From NCBI GenBank assembly GCA_023251675.1, contig JAHEYJ010000010.1, forward strand, positions 1-40,397: a DNA stretch of 40,397 nt, read 5' to 3'. Below the pieces are notes generated by a model. It was given only the letters and a program-made list of their open reading frames with translations, did not search any database and was not told the DNA's origin. Positions 1 to 8,489 of the stretch are shown here, piece by piece. This DNA comes from Bacteroidota bacterium (GTDB lineage: Bacteria; Bacteroidota; Bacteroidia; Palsa-948). The stretch's first letter is position 1. Every line of letters begins with the position of its first letter. A program made the translations under genes and the position numbers.

Positions 1-743
1 TGGTTCTTTGTAATAAGAAAAAGATTATTCCTGAAATTATAAAATGTTTTACGGGGATTCATCTTGGCAAGTGTTCCGGCTCCAACATGATATACCCGCG
101 AGTTCCCGCAATAAAAGATCTTATTCCCCAGGTTACGCATTCTCCAGCACAGGTCAATTTCTTCCATGTGCGCAAAGAAGTCTTCATCAAAGCCGCCGGC
201 ATCAAAAAAACTTTTTGCCCTGACAAACATGCAGGCGCCGCTTGCCCAGAATATTTCGGTTGTATTGTTGTATTGGCTTTCATCCTTTTCAAATGAATCG
301 AATATCCTTCCCCGGCAGAACGGGTATCCCCACTTATCAATAAATCCGCCGCCGCCGCCTGCATATTCTAATTCATCACGAACATTGTAATTCAAAAGTT
401 TCGGCTGGCAGGCAGCTATTAGGGGATCCGCATCCATAAGCGCAATAACCGGGTTGATCCAACCGGAAGTCACTTCCACATCGGAATTAAGCAAGACAAA
501 ATACTCGGCAGGAATATTTTTCAGGCCATCGTTGTATCCCTTTGCATAGCCTCCGTTAACTGAATTCCGGATGATCTTTAGAGAAGGGAATTTCTCCTTC
601 ACCAGATCAACAGAATGATCCGTTGAGTCATTATCGATCACAAAAACTTCAGCCCAACCGGAAGAATGTTCGATCACGGCAGGAAGGAATTTTTCAAGAA
701 GAGCTTTCCCGTTCCAGTTAAGGATGGCGATGGCGACTTTCAT
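1..743 (-). CDS. Glycosyltransferase family 2 (partial, runs off left edge)
   Basis: Own reading of the minus strand from ATG at 743: MKVAIAILNWNGKALLEKFLPAVIEHSSGWAEVFVIDNDSTDHSVDLVKEKFPSLKIIRNSVNGGYAKGYNDGLKNIPAEYFVLLNSDVEV..., a typical GT2 N-terminus with NSD motif. Not in the ORF track because it is truncated at the window edge. Confidence 0.9.
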   Translation of the reverse strand, partial: MKVAIAILNWNGKALLEKFLPAVIEHSSGWAEVFVIDNDSTDHSVDLVKEKFPSLKIIRNSVNGGYAKGYNDGLKNIPAEYFVLLNSDVEVTSGWINPVIALMDADPLIAACQPKLLNYNVRDELEYAGGGGGFIDKWGYPFCRGRIFDSFEKDESQYNNTTEIFWASGACMFVRAKSFFDAGGFDEDFFAHMEEIDLCWRMRNLGNKIFYCGNSRVYHVGAGTLAKMNPRKTFYNFRNNLFLITKN

Positions 744-767
744 TTTTGATCTCTAAGGCAGTAAAAG

Positions 768-2240
768 TTATTTGGGATTCCCGAAGGTATCATGGGAGTT
801 GCCGCCATAGTGTTCCGGCGCATCTTTTTTCTCAAAATCATTCGACTGCACCGTTCTCGCATGAAGTTTCATTTCCCAGTTTGCATCATGCGTTTCGCCC
901 AGGGCATCTGAATGAAGTATCTGGTAATTGTTGGTTACCAGGTCCCTGCTGTAAAAAACAAATTGCTTATTTGTCTGGCTCGGATTTAATTTGCTCTTAT
1001 CTACTAATTTGTAATACAACCATATTTCATAAGGATACGCGTTGGGTTCGCTGGGTGCTTCTTCCCGCTTATCAGGAGCTCCGTATTGAAGGAAAATCCT
1101 TCCACGGTCCGTTTCATATCCCCGGTAATTAAAAGTCCCGAATTTTGCATTCACTGCTTTAACCAGCTGGTAATATTTAGTCCACTCTTCTTCCGGTGTA
1201 AGTGCCGCTCTGGACTGCCAGAAATTATAAAAGAACTGCTGCATTAATTTTGTATCCGCCAGTTTAAGCTGGGTATTAATAAAGTCTTTTTCGGATTCGG
1301 AAGCAATGGGACGTAATGATTTAATAAAATCAGCAAGCGTGTCTTTGCCGTTTATCCGGGAAGCAAACGTATTCTCGATCGTTACGCCGGACAGATCTGC
1401 CATATCCATTTTTGCATTGGGATTCTTGCGTTGAAAGAAAACTTTCTTTTGAGCAACAAGTTCATTGTTCTTGTTTCTGCAATCAACTACTAAATTAAAA
1501 TTGCCGCTCGGAAGGTTTGAAATATTAAATTTTGATAAAAGAAGGCCGACCTCGCCTGTCGTTTCGCGTTTAAACGCCGTGAACTTAGAAAGCATCTTCT
1601 TGTTCTCATATCCTTCAATGTAATAATTCATGAGGTATTTTTCGTTCTCACCAAGCAGTGTTTTTGTATTGTAAACTTCTGCATAAAATAAAATCTCATT
1701 TACATCTTCCGGATAATAGAAATCAGCCATATAGGGAATCAGATCGTACCCGTTTTTTGTAACTGCGCTTTGCACATCTGATTTTATGAAAGAGGTCAGC
1801 AGTTCTATGTCAGAGATATTGATCTTATTAGACGGAAAGTCGATTGTGATCTTTTTCTTTACAGAAAATGTTTTTCCATTGATGTTCTTATCGGTGATCA
1901 TTTGTTCAAATTCATACTCACCTGCTTCAAGTGAAAATCGCTGCTGATCAATAAAGTTGGGCCGCTTAAGCGTATCATTTAACTCCGGGCTCATCAGGAT
2001 GTATTTTTTAGATGCTTTGATCTGTCCGTTCTGTGAAAAGATCGTGCCTACTTCCACCTTCCCCTGATATTTTCCTGCACTGTTTTTTACGAACGAAGCT
2101 GAATTACCAAAGACAGAAAGATACGTTTCTACATAAGGTTTATTATCTGGCGTATTGAAGGCACAATGAGAAAAATAAGCATTAATCTGGGCGTTTACTC
2201 CAGTAGAGACAAACAGCATAAAAGCAAAAACTTTTTTCAT
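768..2240 (-). CDS. GWxTD domain-containing secreted protein
   Basis: 490 aa ORF with signal peptide; C-terminal RGRIFLQYGAPDKREEAPSEPNAYPYEIWLYY typical of GWxTD-domain proteins of Bacteroidota. Confidence 0.85.
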   Translation of the reverse strand: MKKVFAFMLFVSTGVNAQINAYFSHCAFNTPDNKPYVETYLSVFGNSASFVKNSAGKYQGKVEVGTIFSQNGQIKASKKYILMSPELNDTLKRPNFIDQQRFSLEAGEYEFEQMITDKNINGKTFSVKKKITIDFPSNKINISDIELLTSFIKSDVQSAVTKNGYDLIPYMADFYYPEDVNEILFYAEVYNTKTLLGENEKYLMNYYIEGYENKKMLSKFTAFKRETTGEVGLLLSKFNISNLPSGNFNLVVDCRNKNNELVAQKKVFFQRKNPNAKMDMADLSGVTIENTFASRINGKDTLADFIKSLRPIASESEKDFINTQLKLADTKLMQQFFYNFWQSRAALTPEEEWTKYYQLVKAVNAKFGTFNYRGYETDRGRIFLQYGAPDKREEAPSEPNAYPYEIWLYYKLVDKSKLNPSQTNKQFVFYSRDLVTNNYQILHSDALGETHDANWEMKLHARTVQSNDFEKKDAPEHYGGNSHDTFGNPK

Positions 2241-2364
2241 TTGAGATAGTTTAGGCTAAAGTATCAAAAATTATGCTCACTCCTTTTCATAGTGAGCAGG
2301 TGGTTCATTTTATTTAGTAAGTGGATTAATGTTGCCTGAAGGGAAGAAAATTATATTTTTGCCA

Positions 2365-2396
2365 GCCCGAAGCGTACCCTCTCGGTACTGGCGGGC
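2365..2396. repeat. GC-rich imperfect hairpin
   Basis: GCCCG-aagc-GTACC-ctctc-GGTAC-tgg-CGGGC, nested self-complementary arms. Confidence 0.5.
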
Positions 2397-2401
2397 CAAT
2401 C

Positions 2402-2466
2402 GGAGGGATGGCAGACTTGCTCCTACGGAGGCGGTTGCCCCGTCGGGGTAAAATCGCACCGGTCTT
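2402..2466 (+). pseudogene. Degenerate 5' half of a tRNA-Ser gene
   Basis: Blocks GGAGGGATGGCAGA (2402-2415), GCGGTTG (2431-2437) and ATCGCA (2453-2458), then CCGGTCTT, match in order the acceptor, D-arm and anticodon-stem 5' strand of the intact tRNA-Ser at 2722, with two 15-nt insertions and no 3' half. Confidence 0.65.
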
Positions 2467-2472
2467 AATATT

Positions 2473-2715
2473 ATGTTTTATACATACATATTAAAAAGCT
2501 TAAAGGATGGTAAGTATTACTATGGCCAAACAAACAATTTAGAAAATAGAATTAAAAGACATAACAATGGAAAAGAAAAATCTACAAAAGGAAGAATTCC
2601 GTTTGTCTTACATTATTTCGAAGAGTATAAAACAAGGGGTGAAGCTGTAAAAAGGGAATTCTTTTTTAAAACAATCAATGGCTATAACTACCTAAAAGAA
2701 AAAGGAATAATTTAG
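2473..2715 (+). CDS. GIY-YIG nuclease family protein
   Basis: 80 aa; MFYTYILKSLKDGKYYYGQTNNLENRIKRHNNGK...F.LHYFEEYKTRGEAVKREFFFK matches the small URI-type GIY-YIG domain. Confidence 0.93.
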   Translation: MFYTYILKSLKDGKYYYGQTNNLENRIKRHNNGKEKSTKGRIPFVLHYFEEYKTRGEAVKREFFFKTINGYNYLKEKGII

Positions 2716-2721
2716 CAACCT

Positions 2722-2806
2722 GGAGGGATGGCAGAGCGGTTGATCGCAGCTGTCTTGAAAACAGCCTTGGGTAAAACCAACGGGGGTTCGAATCCCTCTC
2801 CCTCCG
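2722..2806 (+). tRNA. tRNA-Ser (anticodon TGA)
   Basis: Acceptor GGAGGGA/TCCCTCC, anticodon stem GCTGT/ACAGC with loop CTTGAAA, long variable arm TTGG..CCAA, T-arm GGGGGTTCGAATCCCTC. CCA not encoded (followed by CAG). Confidence 0.95.
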
Positions 2807-2823
2807 CAGATAAATCAAATCAG

Positions 2824-2850
2824 ACCCCGCAAAAGCGGGGTTTGTTATTT
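2824..2850 (+). terminator. Rho-independent terminator-like hairpin after tRNA-Ser
   Basis: ACCCCGC-AAAA-GCGGGGT followed by TTGTTATTT. Confidence 0.75.
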
Positions 2851-2920
2851 AATGTCGGTATAGTATTCTCAAAAGGGAGAATCCGAACGATTCAATCAGT
2901 ACTTTTCATATTTTTGATTC

Positions 2921-4162
2921 ATGTCCGAGAAGCTTGCCACTAAAAACCCTTTTAACATAATTGTTATCGTTGCTGCTTTGGGTTATTTTGTGGATATCTA
3001 CGACCTTATTTTATTTGGAATAGTCAAAGACCCCAGCCTGAAAGATATCGGCATCACGGATCCCCAGATGATCATTGATCAGGGCGCTACGCTGCTCGGC
3101 ATCCAGATGATCGGGATGCTGATCGGAGGAATGATCTGGGGAATCCTTGGAGATAAACTGGGACGGCTATCCACTTTATTTCTCACCATACTCATTTATT
3201 CCGCTTCTACGTTTGCCAATGGTTTTATACATGACTTTAACCAATATGCAGTGCTCCGGTTTATTTCCGGAATAGGATTGGCAGGAGAACTGGGTGTAGG
3301 AATCACACTGGTCAGTGAAGTAATGACAAAAGAACACCGCGGATACGGCACTGCGTTAGTTTCAGGCGTTGGGATTGCCGGAGCCGTGCTGGGCTACCTG
3401 GTAACTAAATATTTTGGCTGGAGAGAAGCCTATTATGTAGGCGGCGGACTGGGATTGGCTTTGCTCATCCTTCGTGTATCCGTTTACGAGTCGGGTATGT
3501 TCAAAAAAATGAAAGAAGAAAAAGTGAAACGCGGTAGCTTCATCAGTTTATTCACGAATAAAAAAAGATTCTTTAAATACCTGAACTCCATTATGATCGG
3601 CATACCCGTGTGGTATGTGATCGGCATTCTTGTAATTTTCTCACCTCAGCTGGGAGAAAAAGTTTTTAATATCCAGGGGGTAATTATCGGAGGCGCTGCC
3701 ATCATGTATCACTACATAGGCGCGTCCATCGGCAGCATTGTTACGGGTCTTATCAGCCAGTGGCTGAAGTCAAGAAAAAAAGCTTTATTGATCGCACTTT
3801 CCGTGCTCACGGTCTTCATTGCAATTTATTTCTCCATGTTCAACGCCTCGGTTACTTTCTTCTATACCGTTCTGTTTCTGCTTGGAATAGCCCAGGGATA
3901 TTGGGCCGTATTTGTTACTTCTGCTTCCGAACAGTTTGGAACCAATCTGCGTTCTACCGTTACGACAACCGCTCCGAATTTTGTAAGGGGATTAACTTTC
4001 CTGATGGCAATTGCATTCAAAAGAATGGGTAAGATTGAAGCAATCGGTTTATGGAACTCCGCGTTAATAATCGGTGTGGTCGTGATGGTACTGGCTTTCA
4101 TCGCACTTTATAACCTGGAAGAAACGTATGGAAAAGATCTGGACTATTTTGAAGAAATATAA
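2921..4162 (+). CDS. MFS transporter
   Basis: 413 aa, 12-TM-like; LGDKLGRLSTLFL resembles the MFS loop 2-3 motif. Confidence 0.88.
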   Translation: MSEKLATKNPFNIIVIVAALGYFVDIYDLILFGIVKDPSLKDIGITDPQMIIDQGATLLGIQMIGMLIGGMIWGILGDKLGRLSTLFLTILIYSASTFANGFIHDFNQYAVLRFISGIGLAGELGVGITLVSEVMTKEHRGYGTALVSGVGIAGAVLGYLVTKYFGWREAYYVGGGLGLALLILRVSVYESGMFKKMKEEKVKRGSFISLFTNKKRFFKYLNSIMIGIPVWYVIGILVIFSPQLGEKVFNIQGVIIGGAAIMYHYIGASIGSIVTGLISQWLKSRKKALLIALSVLTVFIAIYFSMFNASVTFFYTVLFLLGIAQGYWAVFVTSASEQFGTNLRSTVTTTAPNFVRGLTFLMAIAFKRMGKIEAIGLWNSALIIGVVVMVLAFIALYNLEETYGKDLDYFEEI

Positions 4163-4165
4163 GTT

Positions 4166-4525
4166 ATGAAAACCACTTTGGTGATAGGCGCCTCTGAAAA
4201 TATTGAACGATATTCAAATCGTGCCGTACGGATGCTGAAGAAATACAACCACCCGGTTATAGCGGTCGGTTTAAAACCAGGCGAGATCGATGGAGTGACT
4301 ATCCAGACCGGATTACCTGAAATAAAAAATGTGAATACCGTTACTGTATATGTGGGAGAAAAAAACCAACCGCCCTATTTTGATTACATCCTGAATCTAA
4401 AACCTTCAAGGGTGATCTTTAATCCGGGAGCAGAAAACCCTGCGCTTGAAAAAAAACTGGAAGAAAAAGGCATTGAAGTATTGGAGGCCTGTACGCTTGT
4501 CATGCTTTCTACCGGGAGTTATTAA
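4166..4525 (+). CDS. CoA-binding domain protein
   Basis: 119 aa; TLVIGASENIERYSNRAVRMLKKYNHPVIAVG...VIFNPGAENPALEKKLEEKGIEVLEACTLVML resembles the YccU-like CoA-binding family. Confidence 0.85.
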   Translation: MKTTLVIGASENIERYSNRAVRMLKKYNHPVIAVGLKPGEIDGVTIQTGLPEIKNVNTVTVYVGEKNQPPYFDYILNLKPSRVIFNPGAENPALEKKLEEKGIEVLEACTLVMLSTGSY

Positions 4526-4532
4526 ATGAAAA

Positions 4533-4563
4533 ACCCCGTCCGCCTTAGGCGGATCGGGGCTTA
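4533..4563 (+). terminator. Terminator-like hairpin with nested palindrome
   Basis: ACCCCG-TCCGCCTTAGGCGGA-T-CGGGGCTT between the CoA-binding gene and the convergent Lys-rich gene. Confidence 0.6.
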
Positions 4564-4594
4564 ACATAAACCAAACAAAAGAAATTACTTTCTT

Positions 4595-4792
4595 TTATTT
4601 CTTTGTTTCCTCTGTTTTTTTCTTAGCAGGAACTTTCTTTACAGGCTTATCTGCTTTTTTAGTGGTGTCTTTCTTTGCAGGAGCAGCTTCTGTTTTAGGT
4701 TTGCTTGTTCCTTTTTTTTCTGTTGATTGCTGAGCAAACATAGTGCTTACTGCAAAAGCAGAAACAACTGCGAATAACATTAACTTTTTCAT
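4595..4792 (-). CDS. Small secreted Lys/Ala/Pro-rich low-complexity protein
   Basis: 65 aa; signal peptide MKKLMLFAVVSAFAVSTMFAQ then KKxxxKPKTEAAPAKKDTTKKADKPVKKVPAKKK. Confidence 0.7.
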   Translation of the reverse strand: MKKLMLFAVVSAFAVSTMFAQQSTEKKGTSKPKTEAAPAKKDTTKKADKPVKKVPAKKKTEETKK

Positions 4793-4922
4793 TTTGTTTT
4801 TTTGTTTTTGTTGTTGTACATTTTAATTTACAATACAAATATAGAGCAACCTAAATGAAGATACAATGAAGGAAAAAACCTTTTTTTAAAACAAAAGATG
4901 AAGAAAAGATGAAGGGAACGCG

Positions 4923-6239
4923 TCATGGAAAGATTAAAACGAAGGAGGTTCCTCTTGGTTGATTCGCTAGGATAACGATCTCAATACCATGAAAATCCGC
5001 AATGGCCCTTACAATGGGTAAACCAAGCCCATAACTTCTCGTGTCGGTGCTTTGATGCTTGCGGAAGCGATTAAAAATCACCTTTTGCTGTTCCGCATCA
5101 ATGCCGATTCCGGTATCTTTTACTTCGACCTTGAATTTCCCGTTCTCTATCTTCGAATGAATAATGATCATGCCTTCCGTCACATTGTATTTTATGGCAT
5201 TATTGATCAAATTAAAAAATAAGGTAAAAAGCAAACTCTTATTACCTTGTTGAAATACATATTCCGCATCGTACTTTATCTGAATCTTAATATGCTTCTC
5301 TTCAAAACGCTCTTCTATTTCATCGATCACCTCATTGATCAGCAAATTAATATTAACAGCCTCTTCTTTAAGATATTGCTCATTCTCAATACGCGCAATC
5401 ATTAAAAAAGCGGTAATGATTTTATTCAGCCGCACCAGTGTTTTCTGCGATTCTATTACTTTCAAAGCTGCATTTTCTGAAATTGACGGGTCGGACATGA
5501 TATTCTCCAGCCGGCTTTGCAAGAGTGAGATCGGAGTCAATAACTCATGAGAAATATTTGAAGTAATTTCTTTCTCCCGCTGAAAAGCGGCGTTGATCTT
5601 TTCCATCATTTCATTGATGCTCTTATCCAAATATTTAAAATCGGTAGTCGTGGTTTGAATCTCCCTGAAATCAAAATCAGCAGGATGTTTTACCCCTTTC
5701 AGCTTTTTTTCAATGATCCGCTGAAATGGCTTTAAAAGTTGTTTTGCATACCCGACATCGATCAAAACAGTGATCGTAAGAATTAACAACAATACATATA
5801 AAGCGAATTTTTTTATTGTCTGGTCCAATTCCGTAATGGTAGCCGTGCTCTTTCCTATTTCAAGTAAATAATTTTTTTCCTGCATTTTGAAAACGTAACT
5901 TAAAACCCGGTAATCCACTACTGAATTCTCAATATTACGCTGCGTGTTTTCTATGCGCTGAAAGGGCGACGTGGTATCCGATGCCGGTTCCAGCGAAATA
6001 AATTCTTCTTTAAGAATATTGTAACTGCTGTAACTGCTGTCGCCTTCTTCCTGAATAAACGTACTAATGCCTACCCGATTGACAATTCCCAAAACACGTT
6101 CTTTCATCACCAGCAACCGCTCATCCGTATGATTGAATACGACTTGCTTGACGATGATAGGTAAGAATGAAAAAAAGGCAATAAAAACCAATGCTTTTGA
6201 GATCGTGTTGAATAAGGCGAGTTTGGTGTAAAGCTTCAT
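4923..6239 (-). CDS. Sensor histidine kinase
   Basis: 438 aa; two TM segments, H-box NISHELLTPISLLQSRLENI, N-box NLINNAIKYN, G-boxes DTGIGI and GLGLPIVRAI. Confidence 0.95.
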   Translation of the reverse strand: MKLYTKLALFNTISKALVFIAFFSFLPIIVKQVVFNHTDERLLVMKERVLGIVNRVGISTFIQEEGDSSYSSYNILKEEFISLEPASDTTSPFQRIENTQRNIENSVVDYRVLSYVFKMQEKNYLLEIGKSTATITELDQTIKKFALYVLLLILTITVLIDVGYAKQLLKPFQRIIEKKLKGVKHPADFDFREIQTTTTDFKYLDKSINEMMEKINAAFQREKEITSNISHELLTPISLLQSRLENIMSDPSISENAALKVIESQKTLVRLNKIITAFLMIARIENEQYLKEEAVNINLLINEVIDEIEERFEEKHIKIQIKYDAEYVFQQGNKSLLFTLFFNLINNAIKYNVTEGMIIIHSKIENGKFKVEVKDTGIGIDAEQQKVIFNRFRKHQSTDTRSYGLGLPIVRAIADFHGIEIVILANQPRGTSFVLIFP

Positions 6240-6910
6240 GAATTTATTCTATAACCAATTCCCCGTACGGTTTCAATCCAATCCGAAGAAGAATACACAG
6301 CTAATTTTTTACGGAGATTTTTTATGTGTACATCAATGTAATTGGAATCATAGTTCTCTTCCAGCACATCTCCCCATAAATGTTCGGTTAACTGCACACG
6401 GGTTAAAACCCGGTTCTTGTGCAGTATTAAGTAAGAAAGGATATCAAATTCTTTTTTAGTAAGCGGAATTTCCTTTGAACTGAAATAAACGGCCCGCTTC
6501 TGCATGTCAACTATAAATCCTTTGATCTCAAAAGTGTTCTTCTTTAATCCGTGTTTTCTCCGGGTAATGGCATTCATCCTGGATAAAAGCTCAAGTAATG
6601 AAAACGGTTTTGCGAGGTAATCATCAGCACCTAAATTAAGTCCTTTGATTTTATTGTCTACATCGCCCCTGGCCGTTAAAATTATAAAAGAAGAATCTTT
6701 GTTTGATTCACGGGATTCTTTAAGCAGATCCAATCCCTCGTAGTCGGGCAAACCAAGATCCAAAAGGACAAAATCATAATTATTTACAAATATCTTTTCA
6801 GAAGCGATTTTTCCTGTAAAGGCTAAATCACAAAGATAGTTTTCCTTTTCAAGAAATATTTTTATTTCCCCGGCAAGATCTTTCTGGTCTTCAACGATCA
6901 ATACATTCAT
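6236..6910 (-). CDS. OmpR-family response regulator
   Basis: 224 aa; receiver domain (VEDQ..., LLDLGLPDYEGL, GADDYLAKPF) plus winged helix; 4-bp overlap with the kinase gene. Confidence 0.96.
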   Translation of the reverse strand: MNVLIVEDQKDLAGEIKIFLEKENYLCDLAFTGKIASEKIFVNNYDFVLLDLGLPDYEGLDLLKESRESNKDSSFIILTARGDVDNKIKGLNLGADDYLAKPFSLLELLSRMNAITRRKHGLKKNTFEIKGFIVDMQKRAVYFSSKEIPLTKKEFDILSYLILHKNRVLTRVQLTEHLWGDVLEENYDSNYIDVHIKNLRKKLAVYSSSDWIETVRGIGYRINS

Positions 6911-6969
6911 GAAAGAAAATTTTCGAAGTAAAGTTAACGAAAAGGCATCCGGTAAATTCCTAATAAATG

Positions 6970-8142
6970 TTAACTAATGGACTGAAGGATAATTTCACAG
7001 GAATATCGGATCTCTTTCTCGGAAATGATCAGCGGAGGCGCAATCCGCATGGCGGATGGATTAAACAAGAACCAGTCGGTGATCACTCCCTTCTCCATGC
7101 ATTTTGAAATTATTTTTTTATTCTCTACTTCACTAGAAAACTGAACGGCAAGAAGCAACCCTTCTCCCCTCACCTCTTTAATGCAGGGATGAACTAAAAG
7201 TTTTTTAAACAACTGACCCTTCTGCCTTCTGCCTTCTGCCTTCTGCCTTGTAATTTGTTTCATTGCTTCCATTCCGGCCACACAACTCAGCGGATGTCCT
7301 CCAAAAGTGGTAATGTGCCCCAAGGATGGATTTTGAGAAAGTGTACTCATTATCTCCTCGGATGAAATAAATGCGCCTAATGGCATTCCACCGCCGAACG
7401 CCTTAGCCAGGCAAAGCACATCAGGTATCACTTTATAATGCTCAAAAGCAAAAAGACTTCCGGTTCTGCCCATGCCGGTCTGAATTTCATCAAATATCAA
7501 AAGAGCATCCGTTTCAGTGCATCTGTTTCTGAGCTTAGACAGAAAATTATTTTTAGGAAGAATCACTCCCGCTTCTCCCTGTATAGGTTCAATAATTACA
7601 CAAGCAGTCCTTGATGATATCCTTTCCAAATCAGCTGGGTTATTGAACTCCATAAAGTTAACATCCGGCAACAATGGACGGAATCCCTGTTTCATGAGTT
7701 CATTTCCCATTACGCTCAAGGCACCGTGCGTGCTGCCATGATATGCATTTTTAAAAGAAATAATTTCTATTCTTCCTGTAAAACGTTTTGCGAGCTTCAG
7801 CGCTCCTTCCACGGCTTCACTTCCTGAATTCACAAAAAAAACATTATTCAGTTTTTTGGGGAGAAATTTGGTCAAAAGTTTTGCGTATGCGGTCTGCGGA
7901 GCCTGAATATATTCACCGTAAACCATTACATAACTATGTTTCGATAGCTGTTTTATGATCGCCCGGTTTATTTTGGAATTCGCATGTCCGAGACTGCTCA
8001 CCGAGATCCCCGAAATCAGGTCCATGTATTTTTTACCGTTTGTACCGTAGAGATGAACTCCCTTTGCTTTTGTGATTTCAAGAGCCGGAGGTGCAGGCGA
8101 TGTTTGAGCAAGGTGCGAGAAAAATATTTTTCGGTTGGTCAT
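6970..8142 (-). CDS. Class-III (PLP-dependent) aminotransferase
   Basis: 390 aa; FFVNSGSEAVEGALKLAK, IIEPIQGEAGVI, LIFDEIQTGMGRTGSLFA, CLAKAFGGGMPLGAF; contains heptamer repeat (see repeat feature). Confidence 0.92.
   Translation of the reverse strand: MTNRKIFFSHLAQTSPAPPALEITKAKGVHLYGTNGKKYMDLISGISVSSLGHANSKINRAIIKQLSKHSYVMVYGEYIQAPQTAYAKLLTKFLPKKLNNVFFVNSGSEAVEGALKLAKRFTGRIEIISFKNAYHGSTHGALSVMGNELMKQGFRPLLPDVNFMEFNNPADLERISSRTACVIIEPIQGEAGVILPKNNFLSKLRNRCTETDALLIFDEIQTGMGRTGSLFAFEHYKVIPDVLCLAKAFGGGMPLGAFISSEEIMSTLSQNPSLGHITTFGGHPLSCVAGMEAMKQITRQKAEGRRQKGQLFKKLLVHPCIKEVRGEGLLLAVQFSSEVENKKIISKCMEKGVITDWFLFNPSAMRIAPPLIISEKEIRYSCEIILQSIS
7218..7249. repeat. Heptanucleotide tandem repeat (CCTTCTG)4
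   Basis: ccttctg x4 followed by cctt, inside the aminotransferase CDS (encodes RQKAEGRRQKG on the minus strand). Confidence 0.95.
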
Positions 8143-8450
8143 CTGAGAACTTTCTTTAGAATCAAAATTACTTTCTTTCCTATTTTGAAACCATTTTTAA
8201 TAATCGGGATCGCTTTATCCATTACCGGGTTTGCCTCTGCAACTAAGCTGCTAATGGCTCTTAATGTGCCTGACCTTTTTTCAATCCTTTGATAGCCATT
8301 TTTTACTATCGGGGCAGCTGCTTTAATAATGTTTTTCGCCTTGTTCACAACGGGGCTTTCTCTTGAAATTCGCTGGGAAAAACATTGCATTGAAAATAAT
8401 GTTGCACAAACAAGAAAAATAAAGAACTTTATCTTTGAATTAGTTTCCAA
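8139..8450 (-). CDS. Small secreted/anchored hypothetical protein with internal repeat and cationic C-terminus
   Basis: 103 aa; hydrophobic N-terminus; repeated P-V-[VM]-x-K-A...IVKNG / IIKNG units. Confidence 0.7.
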   Translation of the reverse strand: METNSKIKFFIFLVCATLFSMQCFSQRISRESPVVNKAKNIIKAAAPIVKNGYQRIEKRSGTLRAISSLVAEANPVMDKAIPIIKNGFKIGKKVILILKKVLR

Positions 8451-8489
8451 TTAAATGCATTTATCAAATTTACTGATAATTTTTTCTCA

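Noticed and set aside
746-1132. 128-aa + strand ORF antisense to the GWxTD gene
   Set aside because: No recognisable domain; composition is that of an antisense shadow of a well-supported gene.
2728-2943. 71-aa + strand ORF
   Set aside because: It is a read-through of tRNA-Ser (MAERLIAAVLKTALGKTNGGSNPSPS) and its terminator, not a protein gene.
7218-7249. Possible CRISPR-like repeat
   Set aside because: Direct heptamers with no spacers; this is a tandem microsatellite, not CRISPR.
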